Below, one piece after another: positions 24,331-35,835 of a DNA stretch of 64,000 bases (position 1 is the stretch's first letter; every line of letters begins with the position of its first letter). This DNA comes from Marsupella aquatica (Eukaryota > Marchantiophyta). Under the pieces are notes generated by a model that did not search any database, had not been told where the DNA came from, and saw only the letters and a list, made by a program, of their open reading frames with translations. Location of the stretch: NCBI GenBank assembly GCA_973895155.1, contig OZ316896.1:4774001-4838000 (forward strand), in the 5' to 3' direction. The translations under genes and the position numbers were made by a program.

Positions 24331-25663
24331 GGTTATTTGAAATTTACGCTACCTGCATTGCCTCTGAAATAAGACAAATACAATATATGTGTTAACTACA
24401 GTAGTTTGAAGTCACAAGTCGCGCATGTGTATAGATGTTAACTATTCACCCATTTATGAGAAAGTTTACTTCTGTGATCAATATCAATCGAAATGGATAT
24501 TTTGTGCTCCATTCTGTTTGTCTGCCTCATCGGTGAGTAAGAAAATTCTGTGGCATTTGGACTTCATCCAATTTCGGGCTATAACACTGGTTGACGTGGC
24601 TATTTTATCCATTTCCGAGGGTCAAGCCTAGGCTTCAGCTGAAGTGACTGAGCGAACACATTTCATGAACAACGTCATCTAGCTCGCTCGTCATCTCACA
24701 GCTGTAGATTGATTTCAGCCAGTCACCCTAGGGTGAATGCATCGTCGAAAAATTCGTCATATAAAAAATCGAAGTGATCCTAAGATGAGCTCGCCAGCTA
24801 CTGAGTGCTTGTGTTTGGCACCTTACAGACTATTGGAATCAAGGCTGCAAATGAGCTTGCAAAGTTGACTCGTACATAGTACTCGTCAATGTTTGGCAAG
24901 GGATTGGAGATCGACTTGCTCTGGGCTGCCTGCAGGCTGAGCTTCCAATGATTGGTCCCTTGCTTTTGTTTGAAACCGAGTGGACTTGGTCGGATAATCG
25001 GGTGCACGCATCGTCGAAAAGGTAAGACTGATTTGCAACAGAATGTGATTCATTTGTAAAACACACAGCTCCTCAAACAACAGGACGCCCTTGTCGCCCA
25101 TTAAATTTTACTTCCGTAAAGTCTCCTTCCCAATCCATGGGCGAAGGACCAAAACTGAAATGAATCTCGATGTAGATCGCCCAGCAAACCGCGTCAAGGG
25201 TAGGGAAGGGGGGGAGGGGGTGAGGTGGCCTGGGCCAGCGTGATTTTCAAAGTTTTTTTCGTTCGAAGGGTGACGAATGAGTCACGAAGATGCTAGATTC
25301 TAGTTAATGGGGTATGCCCGGGGTATGTGACTAAATTGTTTATGGAAAACAAAAACCATAGCCAAGTTTAGCCTAACAGTGTTCAATACTTTTAGAAGAA
25401 GTGGAATCTAGGACATTTTTGCCACAAAAGAAACGAGTGTGGGCTTCCTCGTGTGCTGCCACCTAGTTTGAGCCCTTGCCTGCTGCTTGTCAGGGAAACC
25501 CAGAGCTAGGAGTAGTGATGAATCTTGAGGAATGTCATGGTTGTGACTCTTAAAATGAGGCTAATGGTGTCCAGGCTGTAGTTACTTGCATTCAGGATTG
25601 CTTCATTTTGATGGCACTTTTTGGCATTGACGTTTCGCTGCAGCTGGTTGTTACTCTACAAAA

Positions 25664-26729
25664 ATGGGTAGCATTGACATAACTGGTGTGAAGAAAGAGG
25701 AGGTGATTCCTCTATTGACACCATTCAAGGTTGGAACTTTCGAGCTCTCTCACAGGTTCGTCGACCCTTTCTTTCTCTGGGAAGATCGATTGTTAGCTGA
25801 GCTCGGTCCAATTTTCTCGCTCCGACCAATGGGTCAATTGTCTGCCAGACCATCCATAACCTCGTCCATGATAACATTCAAGCATCTACCAGTGAGTGAA
25901 TTTTAAATTATAAATTGGGGTGGGAGTGAATTTTATCCTCTTATTAAGCAATGTCAATTTTTAGTCTCTGCTTCTGGCCGACATCAAGTGACTTAGAATG
26001 CCAAACGTCCTTGTGTAATCTATCATCTCTAATGATCCATTCATCGCTATAATTTTCATCTTTGTTCATTCATCTCTCCATCTTCATTTGATGTCTCGAG
26101 CAACGGGTTTCTAAATTCTATTACTTTCAGCCTCAATACATTTCAACCTCGTTGAATCCATCTTCAAATTGTCAATGTCGCGATCTCTGCTTAGAAGTTC
26201 AAATTCCCTGCTATGAAAGGTTTTTCAAGTGGGTCGGGTCAGTGGAAGGAAAATTGGAACACTACGTTTGATGAATATTTAGATGGGGACTATCTATTCA
26301 ACTTTACAAAGAATAATCCATCCAGGGGATCTAGTTTCGTTTTCGAAAGTACTCCGATTAATATTCTGCTTTCTGCAGAACAGGTAGATCGAAGCAAACA
26401 GACTTCAAAGGTCCGCAGGATATTTCTCACACAGTTCCATCTGCTGCTAACGCTCATTCAACTCTGTCACGTCCGATAACGTTAGGTGCAATGGAAATTT
26501 GACTCGGATCACAGTTCGGAGAAGTCGTCGGAAACTATGTAAAGTTGCCGGGTTTGACATTTCAAAATCGAGGGGTACGAAAGAAACTTAACACCGAACT
26601 GACTGCGAGGCCACTGGTAGTACTAGACACTCAACAAATCCCCTGTGCTTGAATTGCAGAGTTGTGCTTGCACCGTTGACCAGATGTCGATCACCAGGAA
26701 ACGTCATTGGGAGAGCTGCAATCGATTAC
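25664..26729 (+). pseudogene. Truncated OPR gene (block A copy)
   Basis: Exon 1 (25664-25755) encodes MGSIDITGVKKEEV...FELSH exactly as in the intact copy at 45409. Exon 2 starts at 26660 with [23 protein letters not shown] and stops matching after 26729, 70 bp into a 141-bp exon. A ~33-bp filler containing the plant telomere-like GGGTTTAGGGT follows, then repeat R1. Exons 3-6, including the substrate- and FMN-binding HxxN region, are absent, so no enzyme can be made. Promoter and intron 1 are retained. Confidence 0.92.
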
Positions 26730-27234
26730 GGGTTTAGGGTCCACATAAGAAGGCGATCTATGGATGGACACACATTGCTTATTGTTGTTTCAATGCCTTT
26801 TGATAGGGTTGGCGGCATAAGAACCATGCAAGGAGAATCAGGAGGGTTGTTTAGTGACCCCATTAGAGGACCCTTCCAGAATTCCTGTAAATCAAAATTA
26901 CAATTTTGATTTGTGTTTGCGTCAATTTGAGTGTAAATTTTGGGACGCCATACCGTAAAAAGAAATATAAATATTTAGAAATACAAAGAGCAAGACGAGT
27001 AAAACTGTCACTATGTAACCATTTTAGCTACGTCTCCAGTTTTCAAAATTAAATTCAAAAGTTTGAAAAGTATTTTTCATATAATAAACAATGACTAATT
27101 ATAACTAACTTGATAAGTACGCTGTTAAAGGGTAACTAGCACACAGAGAAAGATTTTTAGCCTTTTGCAATTCAGGCACGTGACCAAAGGGGTTTGGTCA
27201 CAAAAGCTGAACTACTCTTTATAATTTGTGACTG

Positions 27235-27360
27235 ATTAGTTATTGTCACCAATACATGAATGTTTCATTAGTATAGTGATCACTCTCGTGAGGGGGAGGT
27301 CTCAGGTTCAAAACTTGGGTCCTGAAATGCTTTGACCCAAATTTGACTCACAATAGTACA
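27235..27360 (+). mobile_element. Possible tRNA-derived SINE fragment
   Basis: TTAGTATAGTGATCA (27268-27282) resembles a tRNA A box, and CAGGTTCAAAAC (27303-27314) a B box, with an anticodon-arm-like GC stretch between. A degenerate tRNA or SINE head is the simplest reading. No tail or target duplication was defined. Confidence 0.4.
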
Positions 27361-27584
27361 AAAACATGATAAGTTGGGGTTGCATTTAAATTTGAGAAAA
27401 ATTAATAAATAAAAGGAAAAGATAATTCATTATAATATGATACCTCAAAATAATATAAGTTTGAAATAGAATTCATACATGGAATTTTTATTTGATAAGA
27501 GAAAAAAATGTATCAAAACCTAAATGTATCTAAAAGACTAACCTAAATTAACCCTAAATCGTCCACCACCTAATCTGAAATAAA

Positions 27585-27830
27585 TCATAAAGAATTTAAT
27601 CTTTTTCTACTCTCATCGTCAACCTTTTGTTGATGTATATACAAACCAGCATCTGAAGGATGAACACGCTCGTCGGTAAAATATTTCTCAAGCAACAAGC
27701 ATTGTATGCATCGATCAGCATCTGAAGGATGAACACGCTCGTAGGCAAAATATTTCTCAAGCAACAAGCATTGTATGCATCGAGAACACTTCATCGATGA
27801 CAACACAAAGCCAAAGTATATCTCCAACAA
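27585..27830 (-). other. Short ORF with two in-frame 23-residue repeats
   Basis: A 69-bp unit (starting at 27647 and 27716) is tandemly duplicated and keeps the minus-strand frame open, giving two copies of RCIQCLLLEKYF..ERVHPSDA within 81 residues. A unit that is a multiple of three and preserves the frame hints at past coding, perhaps part of a transposon gene, but no family was recognised. Confidence 0.3.
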
Positions 27831-30193
27831 AAAAGAGTTGCATCCAAATGTCGGGCCAAATGTACTAGATTAAGTGACTATAGGCAGGTCTGTAGCAAAT
27901 GACTAGGTCATTGCTACCACCGGCTAGAGCAAACTCGCACTAGTCCAAGAGAATACGATAGAAAACTACCTATGAACGACCCTAATGATCGAGCGCGACC
28001 CTCCACGACCACCTAGGCAAATGGTAGGTTGCAAGCAATGCTTATGGCACCGCTTGCCCCAGCAAATGCCTATGAGGTCGCTTTGGCCACAAAAAGGCAA
28101 AAGAATAAGCAATGAGAGGAGAGGAGAAGAGAATGAGGAGAATGAACTGAGAAACTCTCCCTTTTATGCTAATCATCTCTAAGTTCCTAATTAATGTCAT
28201 ACCTAATTTTATTAGCGACTAATTAATATCATACCTAACCTAATTAAAAGCACACCCACCCATTCTTCTAGAATTACTCAAATAAAAATCTATATCTATG
28301 TTGAAAAATGAGTGAGAAGTCCACAAAAGGAATAAAAACACATTTTTTGTTTTGATGTTGACCCCCCTCTTGCAAGAAAAAGGAAAGATTTATAAAACCT
28401 GAAATCTCTCCATTCTTTGTCTTTATTGTTCCTCCCCTTAAAAGACCCTTAAACCATCCATCGCTCCCCACTTCTAAGATAGAATAGGGGTTAGCTTGTT
28501 CGATACACTCAACTAGTGTCTGCCCCCTCTAGCAAGAAAAAAATATAAACAAAGACCATTTTGAAAATCTTTCCCTTAAATACCCTTAAACCTCTCAGCA
28601 ATTAAAGAAAAAATTCTTTAAACCCTTATTATTTCTCCCCTTAAAGTAATCCTCCATCCGGGCCAAAAAATAAAAATGTCTCTTTTTGTCTTTTTGATTT
28701 TCCCATTCTTTAAAATACCCTTGATTCTCTATCTGTTTTAATTCTCAAAGAAAATAAAATAATGAGATCAACCATAGGGCATGCTCCTTACTCATCGTTT
28801 TTTCTAAAAAAAAGAAGCCCCTTTAAAAATCTTTTCGAGCTAACTAATTTCACCCAAAAACAAAAAGGAAGCCCCTTTAAGAGTCGTACCTTTTCAAGGT
28901 GACTTTGGTCCCAAAGGGACCCAAAGGGAGATATATAACAGCATTAAGAAATTCTGATGACTAAAAGACAAAGACATTAAATGGTGAGAGAATCAAGTAC
29001 ACACGTACATTGAGGGGGGAGCATTTAATGTACTTTCATTTGTGGTGAATACAATATATTCTGTGTATTCCAATTTGTCTTTATTTTGAGTACTCCATAC
29101 AAACTAAAGAGTAAAGAGTGTTAGAATGAGTATATTGTGACTAAAGTATATTTATGTGCCTCTATATGTATATGGAGAAAGCATATGTGGAGAAAACGTA
29201 TGTGGAGAAAAAGTATGCGCAGAAAAAAAGTTTGGAGCCATTTTGGACTCCCACCACAAAACTGAACTTCAAGTTCAGCCAAAAAAAAAATGTAAAAATT
29301 TAGAAATACAAAAAGCAAGACAAGTAAAAGTGTCAGTATGTAACCATTTTAGCTACGTCTCCAGTTTTCAAAATTAAATTGAAAAGTATTTTTCATATAA
29401 TAAACAATGATTAATTATAACTAACTTGATAAGTATGTTGTTAAAGGATAACTAGCACATGGAGAAAGATTTTTAGCCTTTTGCAATTCAGGCACACTGC
29501 CAACTATGGTCGGAACTTGAACTCAATGAATTCAATACAATTTATTTGATCAGACATTGATCTGGTTTCAAATGGACTTGCCACAAATTGACTATTGACT
29601 CTCTTGAGAATTTGGTTGCATGTAGCGAAAAGGCCTGATTTTGACAACTGCTTGTGATAAATCATGTTATCGTCTTTGGCCTGCAAAGAAAAGTATTCAT
29701 GTGGCAATTGAAAAATGTCAAACTACTCAGGCCATCACTGAATGGGTCCACAACGATTTTGCGTGAAAATCTATCTTACTTGTTCAACACAACATGACTA
29801 CCAGCTTCCCTTCCTAATCACACTTCTCTCTTCTTAAAGCTAGCTTTGCCCTTCTCCATTTAGCAAATAGCTGAGTCAAGGTCATGAGGCTATTACCTCT
29901 AATTCAAAACTAGCCAAAGTCAGACTTCAGTGAAATCTCCAGAATTTCCAATTATTTGAAAGTACATTGACAAATCTTCTACAAATTAACAAGGCTTAAC
30001 ACTAGAAAGCTTAGGGTTTGTTGTTGAGAAAAGTAGTCTTCTCAATTGATCTTGATAAAGTAATTTTCTCAACTCAAAGTACCCATGGCACTTTAGTGGT
30101 CGAATATATTGTCATTCAATGCAAATCAACTCACTAAAAAAAATCGTGCCTTGGGCTTATTACTGTTCTAAAATTAGCTAAAATATCTCATAT

Positions 30194-30277
30194 AATGCCT
30201 GCTAGCAGAGAATTATGTGTTTTAATGCCTGCTAGCAGAGAATTATGTGTTTTAATGCCTGCTAGCAGAGAATTATG
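30194..30277. repeat. 30-bp tandem repeat, 2.8 copies
   Basis: The unit aatgcctgctagcagagaat tatgtgtttt starts at 30194, 30224 and 30254, with perfect copies until the third is cut at tatgaacc. Confidence 0.9.
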
Positions 30278-31374
30278 AACCATATTAGCCTCTCAAAACT
30301 CAAGCTAAAAGCCCTCATTTTACTCGTCATTATGAAGACTGTTGCAAAATCACATTTGGAAAAGGTATTTTATCCTATATTTTCACTAAATCTTGTAAAC
30401 TATCTCAGCATAATAAAGTGTGTTACCAGATCATTTTTGACACATAATAGACTCACACAACTTGAGCTAAAGCTAATATCACATACATTACTTTTACTCA
30501 AACAAGGCCTCAAAAATGTAGCTAGGGGGTCCACAAACTAATTTTGTGTAGTAGCCCTTTACAAAAGCCGGGTTGAATAAGGACCAGGCATCATTGGATA
30601 AATTTTTATGTTTGTGTTTATCACATATGCTATGGACCAACCCTCACATCCTAACACTATGCCTTACCACATATGTCATTCAGTCAGACAATTTGTCCTA
30701 ACATTAGAACATTTCATACAAGTATTAACTATGACATCTGGTGTCTTCCCCTGAATGCACTCCTTGGCCTTGTGTTTGAAGATGGAATTTTTTGGAAGTC
30801 CTGAAAAATAGACATTTGAACTCAAACACAATGTCTATTGAACGGAATTCCCGGGTGTTGTGTTCGAGTTGGATGCTGTGTTTACATTTTGACTCTACCT
30901 TTTTTTACATTGAGTACAAAAGGTACAAGATTATGAATCCTTTGACAATGCCAATATTGGAACACAATTCTCATTTTTGAACACAATGCCGTGAACAAAA
31001 AATGAAAACAGATACTATAAGAAGGCCTCATGCGCACTATCTGAATAGAGTGGCCAAGGGCCCACTATTTAAATACATGGCATTGTGTTGGGGGACTATC
31101 TGAATAGAGTGGCCCGGGGCCCACTATTTGAATGGCGCCATGCTGGGGGAAGACAGGAGCCTCTATTTGTGTTCTGAGGCAAGTCTAGGGAACAGAAAAG
31201 AAAATAGTAAAAAAAAAAGAGTTTTCAATTGGTGTTGTTGGGATTTTCTAGGTTCCACTTTTTTTTGGCATAATACATACCATGCCATTAATTTTTATAT
31301 TTTTTATCACCAAGCCACTCTTTTGTTTATGCGTTAATGAAACTAACCAGGTTAGTTCATTCACATCCAATGAC

Positions 31375-31470
31375 TCTCATCACCCCCAATTTCACTATTA
31401 GATGACCTGGCTCCCATCACCCCCAATTTCACTATTAGATGACCTGGTTCCCATCACACCCAATTTCACC
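31375..31470. repeat. 37-bp tandem repeat at the right end of R1
   Basis: Units cccatcaccccca...ttagatgacctgg recur with a 37-bp period (anchors at 31381, 31418 and 31455). R1 copy a has only one unit, so the array expanded in copy b. Between here and the gene at 31841 is probable promoter DNA with a (GA)n run near 31752. Confidence 0.8.
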
Positions 31471-31840
31471 CCTGCTGGTAATCACACATCAAAATGTGGT
31501 TGCATTCATTGATTGAAAGAAAAAAACTAGGGTTATCACGGTATGCAAGGGTGTACTAGATCATATATGTCATATTTTGATTTGCACTTACCTAGACCCC
31601 AATTTCACTATCAGATGGCCTGGCTGTATGGCTGGGGCAAAGGCTACGCTCAAGTACAGGTGTATCCTTCCACGAGACCCTATACCTGTGTGCGAAGGGA
31701 CAAGAGCCTTTCAATAAACAGAGCTTGGTACAGGCGAGCGAAGGGCAAGGCGAGAGAGAGAGAGAGTGTTTCACGAGAAACCTTTTGCTTTCGTTCGATC
31801 AAGGAAGGACGACGAAGGCGCACATAGTGTTCGGTAAACA

Positions 31841-33215
31841 ATGGTGGGCGGTATGGAAGTGCGCAGCAACAAGTTCGTGGAGCAGTGGGCCGCCAATCGC
31901 GAAAACTTGGAGGTGGCTTTCCGTTTCAATCGGCGCACGGTCCCGATTTGCCTGACTTTCGGCGTTTTTGTGCCGCTGCTGACCTACTATGGAATTGTCG
32001 CGGAATTCGTAAGTGCAGTAGGAGACCCCTGATTGCTTTCCCTGTTTTTCTCTTTGGTTCCCTATCAGTATTCTGTGACCTACTGTCCTCTGGTCCATCC
32101 CGTCCCGTCGCTTGTATGCTTTACCCGAGTTTCAGGTTCAGGAATGGCTGAAAGTTGTTGATTCCTTTGGTTTTCGTTCTTCACTCGCCGAGTTGCGCAC
32201 TCTAATTCTGCCCAAGAGCTTGATTACCGACCTTGAAGGTCACCTTTCCTGGGGCCGTAACATAGTTTGTCAGGCCTTCAGGTCGCCGGCAATTGTGGTA
32301 ACTTGCTGTGTGTAAGGATGACCTCGTATTCTACTTTATCCTGCCAACAGGGATAACATATTTATCCGTGAGCAATGTCGCTTAAATGACCTGAAGTCCA
32401 CATTTGAAACGACTGACCTCGTGTGAGCTGCTCCATTTTTTCACCGACAGACTCTCAACATTACGATTTGTTTTCATTTTACTTGGGAACTGTGTTTTGC
32501 AATCAAGGATGCAAGCTTGCTTGAAAGAGGTTTGAATTTCAAGTTTTTCTTAATGGGAAGCTTGTTTGCCTGCAGGTTTTGCAGTTGATGTATTTTGTTC
32601 TGTCAGTCACAAAATAGTGAGTGAGCCAATGTTTAGAAGGGTGCCAACATCCATGTTCTTGTTTGTTGAGGGCTTTGAGAGATTTTGGAACACTCATATG
32701 CTTGTGAGGAAAGTGGATGGTCTGTAGAGAATGTAGAAAGCGTACTGATGGAGTCTTCACAAGAAGTCGGTGCAACGGAGTGTAAATCCTTTGGACGGAG
32801 GGAAAGTTCCTAGCATTGTCTGGGACTGGCTTTAGCCACTACCGGGGCCACTACATGCCATAGATACTTGTTTGTGTAGTTATGTTTCCTTTTGTTGATG
32901 TCTGTGTTCTCCATCCGTGGGTGATTTGTTTTTCTGGTTACTCTTCAAGAGCTGCTTGAGTGCATGTCTTCTTGTTATTCTGGGTCTTTTTTGCTGAGAT
33001 GGTTACCTTTTAATATGAAGACTTCATTTGGTCCTGTTGTTCTCACCTTCCCGGGTGCGAAGCAAACCAGCCAAGGAGTTCCTTTCCTGTGGTGGCTTTG
33101 GTTCTGTTTAGCAAATTGCAAGACGCAGAACAAGTCTTACAAGGAATTCATCGACTCTGTGCAGAAAAAGCAGGATAAGCTGGAAGGAAGGTCCCGCAGG
33201 TTTTTGGGGGACTGA
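31841..33215 (+). CDS. Mitochondrial complex I subunit, NDUFB4/B15-like
   Basis: Two exons, 31841-32008 and 33165-33215 (intron 1156 bp, phase 0), encode 72 residues. The sequence MVGGMEVRSNKFVEQWAANRENLEVAFRFNRR, a hydrophobic span VPICLTFGVFVPLLTYYGIV, and the end KKQDKLEGRSRRFLGD match the layout of the small plant complex I membrane-arm subunit (N-terminal MxGGMExxxNKF, one membrane helix, basic C-terminal RxxRxFL). The plant protein is about 70 residues, so this length is complete. It would sit in the inner mitochondrial membrane as an accessory subunit of NADH dehydrogenase. The second exon is tiny and was placed from the family C terminus and splice phase. I am sure of the family and fairly sure of the B4/B15 label. 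Confidence 0.82.
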
Positions 33216-34865
33216 GCAATGGGAGAAAAACTTCTTTCGACAAGCTTATACTGAGCTACTTTAGGTTGATTTTCTTAAAGAAGGTGAAATGTGAAAGAAG
33301 CCTCTCCAATAGGGAGGAATTGGAGATACCTACACAACATCTGTTTCATTGTATATTGCGATGCAAATCCTGTCTCTACTGTTGCCCGCAATGAAGGTGA
33401 AACCGACAACGAAATGTTCCTAGCATTTATCAGGCGAATATGCTGACTAGGATTCCTTCCGAATGATCTCTTGGCCGGGATTATAGTATCAGGACTTCCC
33501 TCGCAGCTGTCGATTGGGGCCCAAATAAAGACGGCATGAACTGAATTGAATTAAATACAATTCTTTTGATACCTCATTAGGTCCTTGAGGGACATGGGAG
33601 TAAGAGCACCAAGCGGCTGTATTGAAGGGTATCATTCTGATTTCTAATGAGTTCTATCTTCCCACACAGCCGCATGGCAGACAGAGGCAAGTTCCATCTC
33701 GGCACACAGCCACATGGCAAGTGACATGCAAGTCATCAATCCTGCAGAGTTCAGGTGCTTTGAGAATATCCTATCTTATTGCATCACACGAATCAAAGGT
33801 TGTAGTTTTGCGCTGTGGACAGAGGCAGGTTCGCACACGATTTTCTTAAAACCGAGTAAAGGAAGCCAACACACTAATTGGGAATCCCAAGCTTCAACTA
33901 GACATATGTTAAGAAATTGTTGCTTGCGTAAACTCACGAAAAACTTCTCTGGCTTAACACAGGCTCAACAGCTCAAATTCATGTCATTGGCTTGTGTATC
34001 AAGAGGTCACTGATTCAATTCGTTTATGTCAGGTATGGGCTTGGTAATTTATTCAGGTTTTCTTTGTGTGTGAAGGGAGGCAGTAAGCGGTCCCTCCTTC
34101 CCCTCTTGGGCTGCGGCTCCTTGGGGGCACTAGATTCTTTATGTTCTGGGAGGCTTAATATTTGAATTCTATTCGGCCAGATATCTGGAGTGTCATATGA
34201 ATGGAAACTTAAGCAGGGGAAGGAAAACAACAAAAACCTGACTTAGATTCTCAGATCTGATGCAGCGCGGGGAAAAAGTTACCAAAGTATTAGTCATACA
34301 ACTGACAGTGAGCGATTGACAACTTATTACCTCACCAAAGTTTCTTGTGAAAATGCATCGGCTATGTCAATTGACAAATGAACATGATAAAGTCTTATGA
34401 CTTGCCCCACATTCACCTTAGGACGGTTTCCGCTTGAGCTAAAACGATGTTGAAAACAACTAGATTTCATTTGGTCCTTGCTAAGAAATATGTCGAGCAG
34501 TAGTCCAAGCTAACCTGTACCAAAAATGATCGACAACCATTCATTCCAGGAGCTGAAGTTCGTTTAGGACAACCATTCATTCCACTACTCCCGTTTAAGA
34601 ATCCATTTTTCTCGCGAGGATCGATGGAGGAGCCTTTTGGTTGTTCTGGTCCAACTACTCCCATCTAAGACTGGCTAATTGGAGTAAGCCGGTGCACTAG
34701 CTGTTGAAGTGGAGTGCTGGCAACGCTGAAGTTCTGGTAACGAGGATGTACCAACAGAAACATTCCATTTGTGTCAAACTCAATATCGAAAGGAGAGTCC
34801 TTCAGAAATAATATTTATTCAGGATGAGAGACCATTTCTTCCTCCGAAATCCACTCTTACACTTT
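33216..34865. other. Intergenic DNA without a recognised gene
   Basis: Several frames of 60-100 codons are open, but none looks conserved or spliceable. Short repeats of cacagccacatggca-type phrases occur near 33665-33720, and of gacaaccattcattcca near 34532 and 34568. Confidence 0.4.
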
Positions 34866-34965
34866 GAACACCGCAAAAGTGAAATTAAACACGTAAGTTC
34901 ATGTGGTGGCTCCTATGAACACCGCAAAAGTGAAATTAAACACATTAGTTCATGTTGTGGCTCGA
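34866..34965. repeat. 50-bp direct repeat at the 3' side of the H4 pseudogene
   Basis: tgaacaccgcaaaagtgaaa ... gttcatgt.gtggctc is present twice (starts 34866 and 34916). The second copy leads directly into the 3' flank shared with the intact H4 locus. Confidence 0.8.
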
Positions 34966-34975
34966 AAGTTTCAGA

Positions 34976-35289
34976 CTAGCCGCCAAATCCGTATAGTGCC
35001 TTCCCTCATCTTTTGAGGGCATATACCACGTCCATGGCGGTCACTGTCTTCCGGTTGTCATGATCGGTATAGATGACGGCGTCTCCTACAATATTTACAA
35101 GAAATAATTTCAGGACACTGCGAGTCTCTTCGTAAACCAGACCGCTGATACGCTTCACTCCACCTCTCTTCGAGCGAGACGGCGGATCGCCGACTTTGTT
35201 ATGCCCTGGATGTTGTCACGGTGCACCTTGCTGTGTCGCTTGGCACCCCCTTTCCCGAGGCCCTTAGCACCCTTTCCAGCTCCAGCCAT
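34976..35289 (-). pseudogene. Histone H4 pseudogene (frameshifted)
   Basis: This is a paralogue of the H4 at 37141-37452, in the same orientation, within a duplicated block (34947-35831 and 37111-38216). It is 314 bp instead of 312. An extra ct near 35163 shifts the frame after residue Arg39, so translation ends soon after LARREVE. Before the break it keeps the same unusual start [13 protein letters not shown] but has Gln27, the canonical residue, where the intact copy has Arg. It also has Leu22His and Pro32Ser. Its promoter module is broken by about 4 extra bases. Confidence 0.9.
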
Positions 35290-35528
35290 TGCTGCTGTAT
35301 TTTCCATTAGTGATTGTCTCGGAAAAAAATCACCTCTCGCCCAGCAGATGGGAGTAAAGTGAGAGATGTAGACTGTCTTCAACTAGAGACTCCAGCAAGA
35401 TGTACCTTGTAGCAACAGGTAATGCTAATAAACGTTCAAGTAAAAGCCAGGCAGAAAAGAACATGAGCAACTGCCGCTAACGATTCACTGAATCACCTGA
35501 ACAACTGTGAGGATAACTCTCACTCAAG

Positions 35529-35598
35529 CCTTAAATGGACATTCGGGTGGATTTTGAGTCATTGTTCAGTCACTCAGCAATATCGTTATCTGCAGCTC
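35529..35598 (-). promoter_or_regulatory. Decayed histone promoter module of the H4 pseudogene
   Basis: The same blocks as in the intact H4 promoter are present (CCTTAA, TTGAGTCATT, TCAGTCA, CGTTATCTGCAGCTC), but the distance from CCTTAA to the end of the core is 64 instead of 60 because of extra bases in cactcagcaat. The spacing change goes with the broken coding frame. Confidence 0.65.
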
Positions 35599-35835
35599 GT
35601 GTCATCCGTCAATTTTCATCACATACTGATGGCTAACACCCATCTTGTGCCGACTTCCTGAAGGTAAGTTGATCTGAAAGGCTCATGAAAATTTTACTAG
35701 CCCTGCATATGAAGGTCATCTGTCACACATCAGAAAGAGCGATACTTTTGGTTCAAATGTTTTGTCAAACGTCAGTGTTTATCAGCAAACGTATTTGTGT
35801 TTATCATCAGTTAGATATGCACTCTACCACATATC

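Larger units (their letters stand above)
19895..26729 (+). repeat. Segmental duplication block A
   Basis: Block A matches block B (38569-46466) in the same orientation from aagggctccagtcgcgcatg to the OPR exon 2 sequence atcgattac. It holds a Helitron-like array, histone H2A and a truncated OPR gene. Differences from B include a SINE present only here (21165-21291), and the absence of B's solo LTR, a 61-bp segment and a ~633-bp segment. Coding identity in H2A is above 98%, so the duplication is recent. Left and right edges are sharp. Confidence 0.9.
26968..29496 (+). repeat. Pair of ~200-bp direct repeats (26968-27180 and 29297-29496)
   Basis: Both copies run from aatttagaaatacaaa through ccattttagctacgtctcc to gccttttgcaattcaggcac, with few differences and one ~14-bp deletion in the second copy. 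They bracket 2.1 kb. LTR-like TG/CA ends, a primer-binding site or gag/pol remnants were not seen, so a retroelement is not supported. Confidence 0.75.
26853..30541. mobile_element. 3.7-kb insertion inside R1, type unknown
   Basis: Boundaries come from comparison with R1 copy a. The ends have weak inverted similarity: the left end reads TTTAGTGACCCCATTAG, and the right end on the other strand reads GTGGACCCCCTAG preceded by TTAGTTT. The target shows at most a 2-bp duplication (TT). Inside are a 200-bp direct repeat (26968-27180 and 29297-29496), a tRNA-like segment, an in-frame 69-bp repeat and long AT-rich, gene-free DNA (28200-29100 and 29500-30190). A perfect 11-bp inverted repeat with a 2-base loop lies at 26889-26912. 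No transposase was recognised. It could be a composite of several insertions. Confidence 0.5.
26763..31405 (+). repeat. Repeat R1, copy b, split by an insertion
   Basis: 26763-26852 matches the first 90 bp of R1 copy a, and 30542-31405 matches the rest. In copy a the two parts meet at a five-T run (17997-18001). Here they are separated by 3.69 kb. The left edge joins the telomere-like filler at the OPR break. Confidence 0.85.

Noticed and set aside
25664-26479. OPR intron 1 frames (26213-26479 and its block B copy) as extra genes
   Set aside because: They lie in an intron, have no recognisable product, and change at several residues between copies.
27268-27314. A functional tRNA gene
   Set aside because: A- and B-box-like motifs are present, but the acceptor and arm stems do not pair well; more like a SINE remnant.
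26968-29496. Direct 200-bp repeats as the LTRs of a retrotransposon
   Set aside because: No TG/CA ends, primer-binding site, polypurine tract or gag/pol remnants were seen between them.
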